In this document: positions 32,519-41,541 of the stretch, in pieces | How positions within the stretch are numbered: the first letter of the stretch is position 1 | Layout of the letters: the number at the start of each line of letters is the position of its first letter | Origin: Streptomyces sp. HD | GTDB lineage: Bacteria; Actinomycetota; Actinomycetes; Streptomycetales; Streptomycetaceae | NCBI RefSeq assembly: GCF_028369295.1 | Contig: NZ_JAQMYP010000006.1 | Span: 218,936-282,935 of the forward strand | Reading direction: 5' to 3' | Length of the DNA stretch: 64,000 bases | Translations under genes and position numbers: made by a program | The notes under the pieces: generated by a model | Databases searched by the model: none | The model's input: the letters and a program-made list of their open reading frames with translations, nothing else | Told to the model about the DNA's origin: nothing

Positions 32519-34075
32519 TCAGGGCGTCGGCATGCCTCCGCCCTGGAGCCGTTCCAGGTCGGAGGGGCGGACCTGGATGACGAGGAGGGCGATCACCGCG
32601 GCGATCGCGGTGAAGATCGCGGCCATGATGAAGGCGGCGGAGACTCCTGCGGTGAGGATCTCGTCGGCGTACTGCGTCGGCAGCTGCCCGGTCCGTTCGA
32701 AACGCAGCCGTTCCGGCGGGGTCGCCTGGGAGAGGAAGGCGGGGATCTGTGTGTCGGCCTCGTTGTTGCTGGCCGTACCGAACACGGTGACCAGGATGGA
32801 CAGCCCGAGGGACCCGCCCACCTGCTGGGTGGCGTTGAGGAGTCCGGAGGCGGCGCCGGTCTCATGGGTGGCCACGTTGGACAGCGCCATCAGGGTCAGG
32901 GACACGAACTCCATGCCCATGCCGAGGCTGAAGACCAGGATCGGGCCGAGGATGCTGCCCGCGTAGGTGGAGTCGACGTCGGTCAGGGTCAGCCAGGAGA
33001 GGCCCGCCGCGGCCAGGATCGCGCCCGTCACCATGAACGGCTTGGGCCCGTACTTCGGCAGGAGTTGGGAGGCGAGCCCCGCGCCGATCGCGATGACGGC
33101 GCTCACCGGCAGGAAGGCGAGACCGGCCTGGAGCGGGCTGAAGTCCAGCACGTTCTGCACGAAGAGGGTGAGGAAGAAGAACATGCCGAAGATCGCGGCG
33201 GCGAGGCTCAGCATCATGCCGTAGGTGCCCGCGCGGTTGCGGTCCGCGAACATGTGCAGGGGTGTGATCGGCTGCCGGGAGCGCTGCTCGACCAGGATGA
33301 ACAGCAGCAGGAAGACCACGGCCGCCCCGAACGCGGCCAGCGTGAGCGGGTCCCGCCAGCCGTCCTGCGCGGCCCGGATGAACCCGTACACCAGCAGCAC
33401 CATGCCGATGGTGGAGGTCAGCGCCCCGGTCAGGTCGAAGTGCCCGGGGTGGCGCTCGGACTCCCGGATCCAGCGCGGGGTGGCGAGCACGATGAGCAGT
33501 CCGATGGGCACGTTGACGAACAGCACCCAGCGCCAGTTGAGCCACTCGACCAGGATCCCGCCCATCAGCAGCCCGATCGCACCGCCGCCCGCCGAGACCG
33601 CGGCGAAGACGCCGAACGCCCGGTTGCGTTCAGGTCCTTCACGGAAGGTCGTACTGATCAGGGCGAGGGAGGTCGGGGAGGCGATGGCGCCGCCGACGCC
33701 CTGGAGGGCGCGCGCGGCGAGGAGTTGCCACTCGTTCTGGGAGAGGCCGCCGAGCAGTGAGGCGAGGACGAAGAGCAGGACGCCGAAGACGAACACACGC
33801 CGTCTGCCGAGGATGTCGCCCATCCTGCCGCCGAGCAGCAGCAGTCCGCCGAAGGTGAGCGTGTAGGCGTTGATCACCCAGGACAGGCTCGTCGTGGAGA
33901 AGTCGAGCGAGCGCTGGATGTCCGGCAGGGCGATGTTCACGATGGTGATGTCGAGCACCACCATCAACTGACAGGACGCGATGACCAGCAGCGCCATGCC
34001 GTTGCCGCGGCCGTCGCCCCGCTCCGTGTCCTGCGGGGTGGTCCGCGCTTCGGGTGTCGGCTCGGGATTGCTCAT
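32519..34075 (-). CDS. MFS drug exporter, DHA2/EmrB-QacA family
   Basis: This is a 518-aa protein with about 14 membrane segments. Motifs are LDITIVNIALPDIQRSL (motif D1 of DHA2), WVINAYTLTFGGLLLLGGRM, GRRRVFVFG (motif A), and LMGGILVEWLNWRWVLFVNVPIG (motif C region, cited here in part as ILVEWLNWRWVLFVNVPIG). It would export a small hydrophobic compound with protons. There is no regulator alongside. It could serve the RiPP or P450 nearby, but ordering gives no strong link. Confidence 0.9.
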   Translation of the reverse strand: MSNPEPTPEARTTPQDTERGDGRGNGMALLVIASCQLMVVLDITIVNIALPDIQRSLDFSTTSLSWVINAYTLTFGGLLLLGGRMGDILGRRRVFVFGVLLFVLASLLGGLSQNEWQLLAARALQGVGGAIASPTSLALISTTFREGPERNRAFGVFAAVSAGGGAIGLLMGGILVEWLNWRWVLFVNVPIGLLIVLATPRWIRESERHPGHFDLTGALTSTIGMVLLVYGFIRAAQDGWRDPLTLAAFGAAVVFLLLFILVEQRSRQPITPLHMFADRNRAGTYGMMLSLAAAIFGMFFFLTLFVQNVLDFSPLQAGLAFLPVSAVIAIGAGLASQLLPKYGPKPFMVTGAILAAAGLSWLTLTDVDSTYAGSILGPILVFSLGMGMEFVSLTLMALSNVATHETGAASGLLNATQQVGGSLGLSILVTVFGTASNNEADTQIPAFLSQATPPERLRFERTGQLPTQYADEILTAGVSAAFIMAAIFTAIAAVIALLVIQVRPSDLERLQGGGMPTP

Positions 34076-34196
34076 GGCATTGCGCCGTGGGCGGGGGTTC
34101 GGTGGCTGGTTCCCGCCACCATACGACCGTACGCCGCTGCCGGACGGGCATCCAGTCGATCACGGAGCCGGGCCGAGCCGGGCCGGGACGACCAGG

Positions 34197-35609
34197 TCAG
34201 CGTCCGTTGCGAATGAGGCCTGTCAGATAGCGCCACAGTGACGAGCGCTGCCGGGCGGACCGGTCCGGCAGCACCGGATCGGCCGTTCCCGGTGCCGACT
34301 CAGGTGTCGCCTTCGGTACCGCCGGCCGCTCGGGCACCGAGGGCAGTTCGTACCGTACGGGTAGTGAGCGCAGGCCGCGCATGAACGGCGAGGAGCGCCA
34401 CGGCAATTGGTCGGCGGGGAGGGCGAGGTCCAGATGGGAGAACCGCTCGAACAGCCGGCCCACACCGACCGCCGCGACCGTGGACGCCAGCTCCCGCGCC
34501 GGGCACTGGCGGCGGCCCGCCCCCCAGGACAGGTGCGCCCGGGTGCTGATCGCGCTGTTCGGTGCCACATGGCCGGCGAAGAGCGGGTCGGCGTGTGCGG
34601 CAGCGGAGGACACCCACACCGGGTCACCGGCCCGGATCGTGTAGTTGCCGAGTGCGGTGTCCTCGGCGGCGAAGCGCGGTACGAAGTTCACCAGCGGCGG
34701 TTTGCGCATGACCACCCGGTTCATGGTCTCCCTGATCATCCCGGCGGAGAGGCTGGCGCGAACGCCGCCGTCCCCGGAGATGACCTCGACCACGGTGTTG
34801 GACATGAGGATGCCGACGTGGTCGGAGGTCATGCCGAGCAGCATGAACAGCTCACGGGCCAGCTCGTCGAGGGAGAGTCCGGGATGCGCGGCCAGCAGCT
34901 GGGAGGGGAAGTCGTCGCCCGGCTCCTTCAGCTTCACGGCCGCCAGTTCGGCGAGCGTCGCAAGCAGTCGCTCCAGGGCGGGTTCGGCGTCCGGGCCCGC
35001 GTCGAGGACCCGCCACATGTCCATCAGCGCGTCGTCGCCCTGGGAACCGGGGAAGCCGAGGAGATGGCTGGCCACCATCAGCGGCAGCGGGCGGGAGAAC
35101 TGCGCGGACAGGTCCGCCACGCCCGTGCCGCCGCCCTGTCCGACCAAGGTGATCAGTTCGTCGGCGTAGGCGGTGACGGCCGCCTTGAGCCGCTTCGCCT
35201 GGGGGTGCGCGGGGTCCTGGAACGGTTTGAGCGCGGCGTCCCACGCCGTACGCAGCTGCCCGTGTCCGGGACCGCCCTGGATCAGTACGTGGTTGACCTC
35301 CAGGGACGGCCCGAGCGGCCAGTCCGCGGGCACCTCACCGTCCGAGCGGGCCCGCCAGTTCTCCAGTCCCTTCGGCCAGCCGTCGTCGTCCTGGAGTACC
35401 TGCAGTGCCTCCCGGTAGCCGAGCACCAGCCAGGCGGGGACGCCCAGCAGGTCGACCGGTGCGACAGGGCCGTGCCGCTGCCTCAGCCGCTCGTACACGA
35501 GGGAGGGACGTGTCTCGTAGTCGCGGGTCAGCAGTGGCTGGGGGGACAGCTCCTCCAGCCTGGTGCCGTCGACGCCCACGGATCCGTTCCCGCCCGCCTC
35601 GGACTCCAT
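34197..35609 (-). CDS. Cytochrome P450 (conservon-type)
   Basis: The ATG at 35609 follows GGGGGG by 5 nt and gives 470 aa; a GTG at 35639 is possible but less well placed. The heme loop is LSWGAGRRQCPARELA with Cys as ligand; the usual Phe and His are Trp and Arg. The I-helix region reads ELFMLLGMTSDHVG, lacking the canonical AGxxT. Such features are typical of P450s found beside Streptomyces conservons (cvn operons), though no conservon genes are present here. The C-terminal ~50 residues are Pro-rich and extra. No redox partner is adjacent. Confidence 0.88.
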   Translation of the reverse strand: MESEAGGNGSVGVDGTRLEELSPQPLLTRDYETRPSLVYERLRQRHGPVAPVDLLGVPAWLVLGYREALQVLQDDDGWPKGLENWRARSDGEVPADWPLGPSLEVNHVLIQGGPGHGQLRTAWDAALKPFQDPAHPQAKRLKAAVTAYADELITLVGQGGGTGVADLSAQFSRPLPLMVASHLLGFPGSQGDDALMDMWRVLDAGPDAEPALERLLATLAELAAVKLKEPGDDFPSQLLAAHPGLSLDELARELFMLLGMTSDHVGILMSNTVVEVISGDGGVRASLSAGMIRETMNRVVMRKPPLVNFVPRFAAEDTALGNYTIRAGDPVWVSSAAAHADPLFAGHVAPNSAISTRAHLSWGAGRRQCPARELASTVAAVGVGRLFERFSHLDLALPADQLPWRSSPFMRGLRSLPVRYELPSVPERPAVPKATPESAPGTADPVLPDRSARQRSSLWRYLTGLIRNGR

Positions 35610-35781
35610 TTGCCCCCCGTCCTCAGACACTCCCCGCACCGGTGCACTACCAGTCAGTAGCCGACAACGCCCGCGACCCTACCCCAGCACCCCTCGCAGG
35701 TGAACGAGGGGTGTGAGCGACGAGTGCGGCGGTCGTACGCCGACGGCTCGCATCCTCCGCCCTGCCCGTGTCCGCCCGGCA

Positions 35782-36507
35782 TCAGACCAACTCCTCGGCG
35801 GACTTCGCCCCCTGGTCGCGCAGCCAGGTGACCAGCGTGTCGTGACCGGAGCGCCGGGCGGCGTCGAGGGCGGTCAGCCGGTCGTGGCCGACCCAGTTGA
35901 TGTCACCGCCTCGCCGCAGCAGGTGGGCGGCCGTCTCGCGCTGCCCGCCATGGCAGGCGCACCACACTGCGGCGGTGACCTCCTGCTCGGTGGGTGGGCC
36001 GGACTCGGCCGTGAAGCAGGCGGCGACCCGGTCGGCCTCGCCGAGGGCGGCGGCCTGCCACAGGGTGGTGCGGGCGCCGCGCTCCACCAGTCGCCGCGCG
36101 CTGTTCCACTGCCCGAAGGCCACCGCGTCCGCCAGCGGCGTGCCGTTGCCGATGACCGCGCCGTCGGCCTCGATGTCCGCGCCGAGGTCGAGCAGCGCGT
36201 CCAGGACGGGTACGTCGTCGCTGCTGGCCGCCCAGTGCAGCGGTGTCTCGTGGTGCGCGCCGGTGAACCGCGCGTCCACCTCCGCGCCCGCGGCGACGAG
36301 CGCGCTCACCGTCCGGGGGCCGTGCGGCAGATGGCCGGGCCAGTTGGTGACGACGTGCAGCAGGGTCCGTGTGGTCCGCATGTTGCCCAGCCGTGCCGTG
36401 GCCAGCCCCGGATGAGCGGTGAGCAGGTCCTCCAGCGCCGCCACGTCGCCCGTCCGGATCGCCTCCACGGCGGCACGGGCGAGCGGAGCGGTCGTATCGA
36501 TCAGCAA
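35782..36507 (-). CDS. Ankyrin-repeat protein
   Basis: The 241-aa protein contains at least four ankyrin repeats (ETPLHWAASSDDVPVLDALL, ADIEADGAVIGNGTPLADAV, LTALDAARRSGHDTLVTWLR). The best start is TTG 36507, 8 nt after GGAGG; GTG 36516 overlaps that site and is unlikely. The product is soluble and presumably binds proteins. A fold match is certain, function is not. Confidence 0.82.
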   Translation of the reverse strand: MLIDTTAPLARAAVEAIRTGDVAALEDLLTAHPGLATARLGNMRTTRTLLHVVTNWPGHLPHGPRTVSALVAAGAEVDARFTGAHHETPLHWAASSDDVPVLDALLDLGADIEADGAVIGNGTPLADAVAFGQWNSARRLVERGARTTLWQAAALGEADRVAACFTAESGPPTEQEVTAAVWCACHGGQRETAAHLLRRGGDINWVGHDRLTALDAARRSGHDTLVTWLRDQGAKSAEELV

Positions 36508-36596
36508 TCGGGTCACCTCCCAGGTTCCCCTCCTGGATAACACGGCCCACCGACAACGCCTCCGCCTGCGGACGCACCCCGGAGGCCGGACGCGGC

Positions 36597-37079
36597 CTAG
36601 AAGCTGAAGGTCATGAACGCCCCGAGCCCACGGTCGGCGGACTCGCCGAAGAACTCGACCAGTTCGTCGTAGGTGCTCCGGAGCCACTCCAGCGAGCCGT
36701 CGTGGACGTCCCAGGTGCGGGGGTACACGTCGTCCTTGACCATCCGCTCCGGGTCGTAGTGTTCCGCCAGCCGCTCCCACGGGGTGGCCCGCAGTTGCCG
36801 TGCCACGGTCTCGACATCCTTCACGGAGTAACCGAACAGGGTGCCTTCCTCCACGATCACGAACCCGTCCATCATGAATTCGAGTTCCACGTCGGTCTCG
36901 TCGAGCAGGAACTGGAGGCCGGCCCATGCCTTGTCCAGGCCGACGTCGGGACGGTTCGGTATCGGGTCGTCGTCGCTGTCGTAGAGGTCGTAGACGTATT
37001 CATCGGCCCAGCTCGGGTCCTTGACCGCCCGGTCCAGCTCCTCGGTCGTCGCGGCGGTGAACGAGATGTACATGCCCAT
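36597..37079 (-). CDS. DUF1877 family protein
   Basis: The 160-aa product begins MGMYISFTAATTEELDRAV, and contains LDKAWAGLQFLLDET, GFVIVEEGTLFGYSV and YDELVEFFGESADRGLGA, typical of the DUF1877 family of small acidic proteins. The ATG at 37079 has GGGGGA about 9 nt before it. Function of the family is unknown. It is divergent from the riboswitch-controlled importer. Confidence 0.85.
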   Translation of the reverse strand: MGMYISFTAATTEELDRAVKDPSWADEYVYDLYDSDDDPIPNRPDVGLDKAWAGLQFLLDETDVELEFMMDGFVIVEEGTLFGYSVKDVETVARQLRATPWERLAEHYDPERMVKDDVYPRTWDVHDGSLEWLRSTYDELVEFFGESADRGLGAFMTFSF

Positions 37080-37184
37080 GGCCGGTGATTCCCCCTTGTG
37101 TACTGCCTGTTCGGCCCTTGGCCGATCAACGACGGCGAGTGTTCCACAGGGCACTGACAATCGGGCCGTGGCCTGTCTGTTACG

Positions 37185-37445
37185 CTCCCCGGGCCTCCCG
37201 CGGGGGAAGTCCGGTGAGAGTCCGGCGCTGACCCGCAACGGTGTGCGCGGGGACCTGGTCGTCCGTCGCGCGAGCCCGATCGCCCGTGGCCGGCACGACC
37301 CGTTGACTGCTCGCCGTGGACTGCGAGAGGGGACCACGCGGCCGGCACGGTCGTAGCGGCTGCCTCCCTGCTCGATGTTCGCAGGCGGCCCCAGGCGAAG
37401 GACCGCCCGCCCGTGCTCCGAAGTCCGACCCGGATACCGGCACCC
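37185..37445 (+). promoter_or_regulatory. Cobalamin riboswitch
   Basis: The leader of the FecCD-type importer carries GGGGAAGTCCGGTGAGAGTC, CGGCGCTGACCCGCAACGGT (the conserved core / B12-box region), a variable arm, a second GAGCCCGATCGCC element and the closing AGTCCGACCCGGATACCGGC at 37,421-37,441. These are the landmarks of actinobacterial B12 riboswitches. The GTG start is 27 nt downstream. The importer should thus be repressed by adenosyl- or other cobalamin. Confidence 0.9.
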
Positions 37446-37472
37446 CCGAGATCCGGTGCGTCACGTCTCCCC

Positions 37473-38495
37473 GTGGTGCCGCTCGTCCTGGGGCTGGGTC
37501 TGTTCCTGCTCGTCTCACTGCTCTGCGGCGTCGGACTCGGCGCCGCCGGGATCGGCTGGGGCGACGTCTTCCGGCTGCTGGGGGCGGGGCTGACCGGCGG
37601 GACCATCGACGCGCGGGACGTGTCCGCGTACACCATCGTCTGGGAGATCCGGCTGCCGCGTGTCGTGCTCGGCGCGGTCGTCGGGGCCGGGCTCGCGGCC
37701 GTCGGGGTGGCCGTGCAGGCGATGGTGCGCAACGCGCTCGCCGATCCGTTCGTGCTGGGCATCTCCTCGGGCGCCGCGGTGGGCGCCAACGCCGTGATCC
37801 TGCTGGGGGCGTTCGCGGGGCTCGGTGTATGGGCGCTGTCCCTGTCGGCCTTCGGGTCGGCGCTCGCGGCGACGGCTCTGGTGTACGCCGTGGCCCGGTC
37901 GCCGCACGGCCTCAGCCCGCTGCGGCTCATCCTGACCGGGACGGCACTGGCGTACGGCTTCGAGGCCGTCACCACCGTCATGGTGTTCGGCGCGGCCCGG
38001 GGCGAGGCCGCCCGGTCGGCGATGATGTGGCTGCTCGGGAGTCTGGGCGGGGCGACCTGGGCGCAGGTGCCGATCGCCGGGGTGACCGTGGCGGCCGGGT
38101 GGGCGTGGCTGCGGCGGCGGGCCGAGGCACTGAACGCGCTGGCCATGGGGGACGAGACGGCCGCCACGCTCGGCGTCCAACCGGCTCGGCTGCGCCGGGA
38201 GTTGTTCCTCGTCACGGCCGCCGTGACCGGGACGGTGGTCGCGGTCAGCGGGGCCATCGGGTTCGTCGGGCTGATGGTTCCGCATGTCGTACGGATGCTG
38301 GTGGGCGCCGATCACCGGCGGGTGCTGGCCGTGGCGCCGCTCGCCGGGGCCGTGCTGCTGGTGTGGGCGGACCTGCTCTCCCGGCTCCTTCTCGCCCCCG
38401 CCGAACTGCCCGTCGGGGTGATCACGGCCGTGGTCGGGGTGCCCGCGTTCCTGCTGCTGATGCGCCGCGGCGGCTATGCGTTCGGGGGTCGGTGA
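37473..38495 (+). CDS. FecCD/BtuC-type ABC importer permease
   Basis: About 340 aa with 9-10 predicted membrane helices: LGLGLFLLVSLLCGVGLGAA, IRLPRVVLGAVVGAGLAAVG, VRNALADPFVLGISSGAAVG, and VSGAIGFVGLMVPHVVRMLVG, which hold the coupling-helix motif of the BtuC/FecD family. The start is uncertain: GTG at 37473 or 37476; the frame open to 37413 overlaps the riboswitch. It overlaps the ATPase gene. Cobalamin control favours corrinoid, but siderophore-type complexes are possible substrates. Confidence 0.88.
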   Translation: MVPLVLGLGLFLLVSLLCGVGLGAAGIGWGDVFRLLGAGLTGGTIDARDVSAYTIVWEIRLPRVVLGAVVGAGLAAVGVAVQAMVRNALADPFVLGISSGAAVGANAVILLGAFAGLGVWALSLSAFGSALAATALVYAVARSPHGLSPLRLILTGTALAYGFEAVTTVMVFGAARGEAARSAMMWLLGSLGGATWAQVPIAGVTVAAGWAWLRRRAEALNALAMGDETAATLGVQPARLRRELFLVTAAVTGTVVAVSGAIGFVGLMVPHVVRMLVGADHRRVLAVAPLAGAVLLVWADLLSRLLLAPAELPVGVITAVVGVPAFLLLMRRGGYAFGGR

Positions 38496-38497
38496 GC

Positions 38498-39280
38498 ATG
38501 CGGCTCGACATCGAGGGCGTCACGGTCGAGGCGGCCGGTGCGCGGCTGGTCGACGACATCCGGCTCGCCGTGGACAGCGGGGCGTTCGTCGGGCTCGTCG
38601 GCCCGAACGGCAGCGGCAAGTCCACGCTGCTGCGCTGTGTGTACCGGGCGCTGCGTCCGTCCGGGGGCGTGGTGCGGCTGGACGGGGACGACGTGCACGC
38701 CATGGCTCCCCGGGCCGCCGCCCGGATGCTGGCCGCGCTGCCGCAGGAGTCGTCGGCCGAGTTCGACTTCACGGTCGCCGAGGTCGTGGCCATGGGGCGG
38801 CTGCCGCACCGGGACCGTACGGCCGCCGCCGACCAGGAGATCTGCGCCGCGGCCATGGACCGTACCGGCGTCTCCCATCTTGCGGACCGCGGGTTCCTCG
38901 CGCTGTCCGGCGGCGAGAAGCAGCGCGTGCTCATCGCCCGCGCGCTCGCCCAGCGGCCGAAGGTGCTGGTCCTGGACGAGCCCACCAACCATCTCGACAT
39001 CGCCCACCAGTTGGACGTGCTGTCCCTGGTGCGGGCCGGCGGCCTGACCGTGCTGGCCGCCCTGCACGACCTCAACCTGGCCGCCGCGCACTGCGACGTC
39101 CTCCATGTCGTCGACGGCGGCCGGGTCGTCGCCTCCGGCGCCCCGCACGAGGTCCTTCGCCCCGACCTGCTCGCCGAGGTGTTCGGCGTCCGTGCCCATC
39201 CGGTACGGCATCCGGAGACCGGCGTGGTCCAGCTCCTGTTCGACCTCCTCCCCCAAGGACCCACATGCGCAAGCTCATAG
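38498..39280 (+). CDS. ABC importer ATPase, FecE/BtuD type
   Basis: The 260-aa ATPase has Walker A GPNGSGKST, Q-loop ALPQESSAEFDF, signature LALSGGEKQRVLIARAL, Walker B VLVLDEPTNHLD and the switch His in ALHDLNLAAAH. ATG 38498 is 9 nt after GGGGG; GTG 38492 is an alternative that would overlap the permease stop. It belongs to the metal-chelate subgroup (NHLDIxHQLDVL). It energises the adjacent permease. Confidence 0.9.
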   Translation: MRLDIEGVTVEAAGARLVDDIRLAVDSGAFVGLVGPNGSGKSTLLRCVYRALRPSGGVVRLDGDDVHAMAPRAAARMLAALPQESSAEFDFTVAEVVAMGRLPHRDRTAAADQEICAAAMDRTGVSHLADRGFLALSGGEKQRVLIARALAQRPKVLVLDEPTNHLDIAHQLDVLSLVRAGGLTVLAALHDLNLAAAHCDVLHVVDGGRVVASGAPHEVLRPDLLAEVFGVRAHPVRHPETGVVQLLFDLLPQGPTCASS

Positions 39281-40269
39281 CCACCGCCCTCTGCCTGGCC
39301 GCGACCGTCACCGCGACCGGCTGCGGAGCCACGGTGGAGAAGTCGGCGGACACCGAGTCCGCCGCGGTCACCCTCACCAACTGCGGCCGCCGGGTCACCT
39401 TCGACAAGGTCCCCGAGCGCGTGGTCACCAACGACGTCGGCATCACCGAGCTGATGTTCGCGCTGGGTCTGGAGGACCGCATGGCCGGGTTCGCCATGCC
39501 CGACGACAAGGGCGATCTGACCGGTGTGCCGTGGAAGGACGGCTACGAGAAGGTGAAGTGGCTGTCGAAGGACCAGCTCACCAGGGAGAACGCCCTCGAC
39601 GCCCGCGCCGACCTCGTCTTCGCCGGCTGGAACTACGGCTTCCGCGAGGACGACGGCTTCACCCCCGACGCCCTGAAGAAGCTCGGCATCCCCTCGTACA
39701 TCCTCACCGAGTCCTGCCGCAACGGCCGTACGAAGACCACGCGCGGCATCATGCCGCCCCTGGACGCCCTGTACACCGACCTCACCAACCTCGGAAAGCT
39801 GTTCGGAGTCGAGAAGCGGGCCGCCGCGCTGATCGCCGACTTCAAGAATCGGATCGCCGACGTGCGGGCGCAGGCACCCAAGGGCGCCGACCGGCCGAAG
39901 GTGTTCCTGTACGACAGCGGCCAGGACCAGCCTTTCACCTCCGGCCGCTATGCCGCCCCGGAGCAGATCATCAGCGAGGCCGGCGGAGTCAACGTCATGC
40001 ACGACGTCCAGGACTCCTGGACCACCGTCGGCTGGGAGACCGTCGTGGAGCGCAACCCGGACGTCATCGTGATCTGCGACTACGGCGACATGAGCGCCGA
40101 GCAGAAGAAGAAGTTCCTGCTGTCCTACGCGCCGCTGCGCAACGTCCCCGCCGTCAAGCACAAGCGGATCTTCGTCCTCGACTACGTCGACCTGGTCGAG
40201 AGCCCCCGCAACCCGTCCGCCGTCGCCCGGCTCGGCGCCTATCTGCGCACGGTGGCCGGGAAGCACTGA
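39265..40269 (+). CDS. Metal-chelate/corrinoid ABC substrate-binding lipoprotein
   Basis: The 334-aa protein has a lipoprotein signal (ATALCLAATVTATGC) and a periplasmic-binding type-III fold: FDKVPERVVTNDVGITELMF, ALGLEDRMAGFAMPDD, WLSKDQLTRENALDARADLV, GWETVVERNPDVIVICDYGD. It overlaps the ATPase gene by 16 bp. It is similar in plan to the second binding protein at 45.2-46.3 kb but lacks that protein's Met/Cys-rich patches. Its last 31 bp overlap, tail to tail, the isocyanide synthase gene. The riboswitch suggests corrinoid or a cobalt-linked ligand. Confidence 0.88.
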   Translation: MRKLIATALCLAATVTATGCGATVEKSADTESAAVTLTNCGRRVTFDKVPERVVTNDVGITELMFALGLEDRMAGFAMPDDKGDLTGVPWKDGYEKVKWLSKDQLTRENALDARADLVFAGWNYGFREDDGFTPDALKKLGIPSYILTESCRNGRTKTTRGIMPPLDALYTDLTNLGKLFGVEKRAAALIADFKNRIADVRAQAPKGADRPKVFLYDSGQDQPFTSGRYAAPEQIISEAGGVNVMHDVQDSWTTVGWETVVERNPDVIVICDYGDMSAEQKKKFLLSYAPLRNVPAVKHKRIFVLDYVDLVESPRNPSAVARLGAYLRTVAGKH

Positions 40270-41219
40270 CCGTCGGCGTCCGACCGCTCGAAGTGGCTGG
40301 GCCGGCCGTCCCGCCGGACCAGCCGGCCGAGCCGCTGTGCCCTGGCGCGCGGCATGAGGGTCCAACTCCCGTCGGACGCACGCAGGGCGGCGGAGTGCCA
40401 GGGGGTCGTCCAGACGTCCGGGGCGTCGAGCAGCCGGATGCCGAACTTGGCGGCGCCGGCCGGCTGCGGGTGGATCGACAGGCGTACGGCGCGCGGATGG
40501 TGCTCGGCGATCAGCGCGCCCCAGGCCCGGCTGCGCTGGATCACGCCGTACGCCCGTCTGCGGCACTCGCGTTGGAGGGCGGAGCGGGTGCCGCTGAAGT
40601 CGACGGCGTCCTCGACCAGGAACCGAGTCACGCCCCGGTACAGCGCGAGGGTGACGGGGTCGGCACGGACCTCGTCTCGCAGGGCGTCCGGGGTGGGGGC
40701 GTAGCGGTCCAGGACGTGGGCGCGTTTGGTGTCGTGCGGGAGGTCGCCGAGGACGTCACGCAGGTCGAAGACGGACAGGCGGTGCAGCCCCGACTGCTCT
40801 ATGAGGGCGCGCAGTTCGTCGGCGTAGGCGTCGATGTGCTCGTCGGGGACGCGGATCAGGTCGCCGAAGACATGGCCGTCGGAGCAGATGACGACGCGGG
40901 CGCCGGGCGGATGGATCCGCTCGATCCGCGCGCACAGCGCGTCGAGGAAGCCGAGGGAGAGGCGTTCGCCCATGTCGGGGAGGTGGCCCAGGGTCTTGGC
41001 CGGGTTGGGGGACTTGCAGGGGAAGCCGGGCAGGGTGAAGACGATGGGGGCTCCTTCGCGGACGAAGTCGGTGATCCGGCGCAGTTGACGGGGGAACGCC
41101 TCGGCCTTGGCGGGGGCCTGGTCGGTCGTGCGGTGGTACGGCAGGAGCAGGTCGAGGATCTCCGCGCCGGTCGTGGTGGGGAGGGTGGTGAGGGTGTCCG
41201 GTGCGGTCGTCAGCAGCAT
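40239..41219 (-). CDS. Isocyanide synthase, DIT1/PvcA (IsnA) family
   Basis: This 326-aa protein carries the family signatures: EILDLLLPYHR, IVFTLPGFPCKSPNPAKTLG, LPDMGERLSLGFLDALC, VICSDGHVFGDLIRVPDEHI and YRGVTRFLVEDAVDFSG. Enzymes of this family convert an amino acid (often Tyr or Trp) with ribulose-5-phosphate into the isocyanide. ATG 41219 follows GGAG by 6 nt. No IsnB/PvcB oxygenase is adjacent; a P450 is upstream instead. Two FecCD-type importers flank it. The product may be a metal-binding isocyanide. Substrate cannot be told from sequence alone. Confidence 0.9.
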   Translation of the reverse strand: MLLTTAPDTLTTLPTTTGAEILDLLLPYHRTTDQAPAKAEAFPRQLRRITDFVREGAPIVFTLPGFPCKSPNPAKTLGHLPDMGERLSLGFLDALCARIERIHPPGARVVICSDGHVFGDLIRVPDEHIDAYADELRALIEQSGLHRLSVFDLRDVLGDLPHDTKRAHVLDRYAPTPDALRDEVRADPVTLALYRGVTRFLVEDAVDFSGTRSALQRECRRRAYGVIQRSRAWGALIAEHHPRAVRLSIHPQPAGAAKFGIRLLDAPDVWTTPWHSAALRASDGSWTLMPRARAQRLGRLVRRDGRPSHFERSDADGQCFPATVRR

Positions 41220-41362
41220 GGGTTTCTCCAGGGGCGTGCGGGCATGACGGCGTGGCGCCTCGGCGGGCCGGGCGCTTGTGGTCGGTTCGGGCGAGATCGG
41301 TCGGAGGCCGGGATCGGGTGGCGGGTGGGGCGGGGCCGGGGGCGGCCCGGGTCCGGATCCAG

Positions 41363-41502
41363 GGTCAGTCGGAGACGGTCAGCCGGAGGCGGTCAGTCGG
41401 AGGCGGTCAGCCGGAGGCGGTCAGCCGGAGGCGGTCAGCCGGAGGCGGTCAGCCGGAGGCGGTCAGCCGGAGGCGGTCAGCCGGAGGCGGTCAGCCGGAG
41501 GC
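41363..41502 (-). repeat. 14-bp tandem repeat, 10 copies
   Basis: On the minus strand the unit is GCCTCCGGCTGACC, repeated ten times without spacers; two units at the left end differ at one or two bases. It is not coding since 14 is not a multiple of three. It lies between the P450 stop and the isocyanide synthase start. A related direct repeat GGAGGCCCCCTCAC occurs at 41,497-41,510 and 41,532-41,545. Confidence 0.95.
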
Positions 41503-41541
41503 CCCCTCACCTCGGAGGTCTCGGCGGCCTCGGAGGCCCCC

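Noticed and set aside
38422..40566. Minus-strand open frame of about 700 codons opposite the first importer
   Set aside because: Antisense to ATPase and binding protein that carry clear motifs.
41363..41502. CRISPR array
   Set aside because: Units are 14 bp and directly joined with no spacers and no cas genes.
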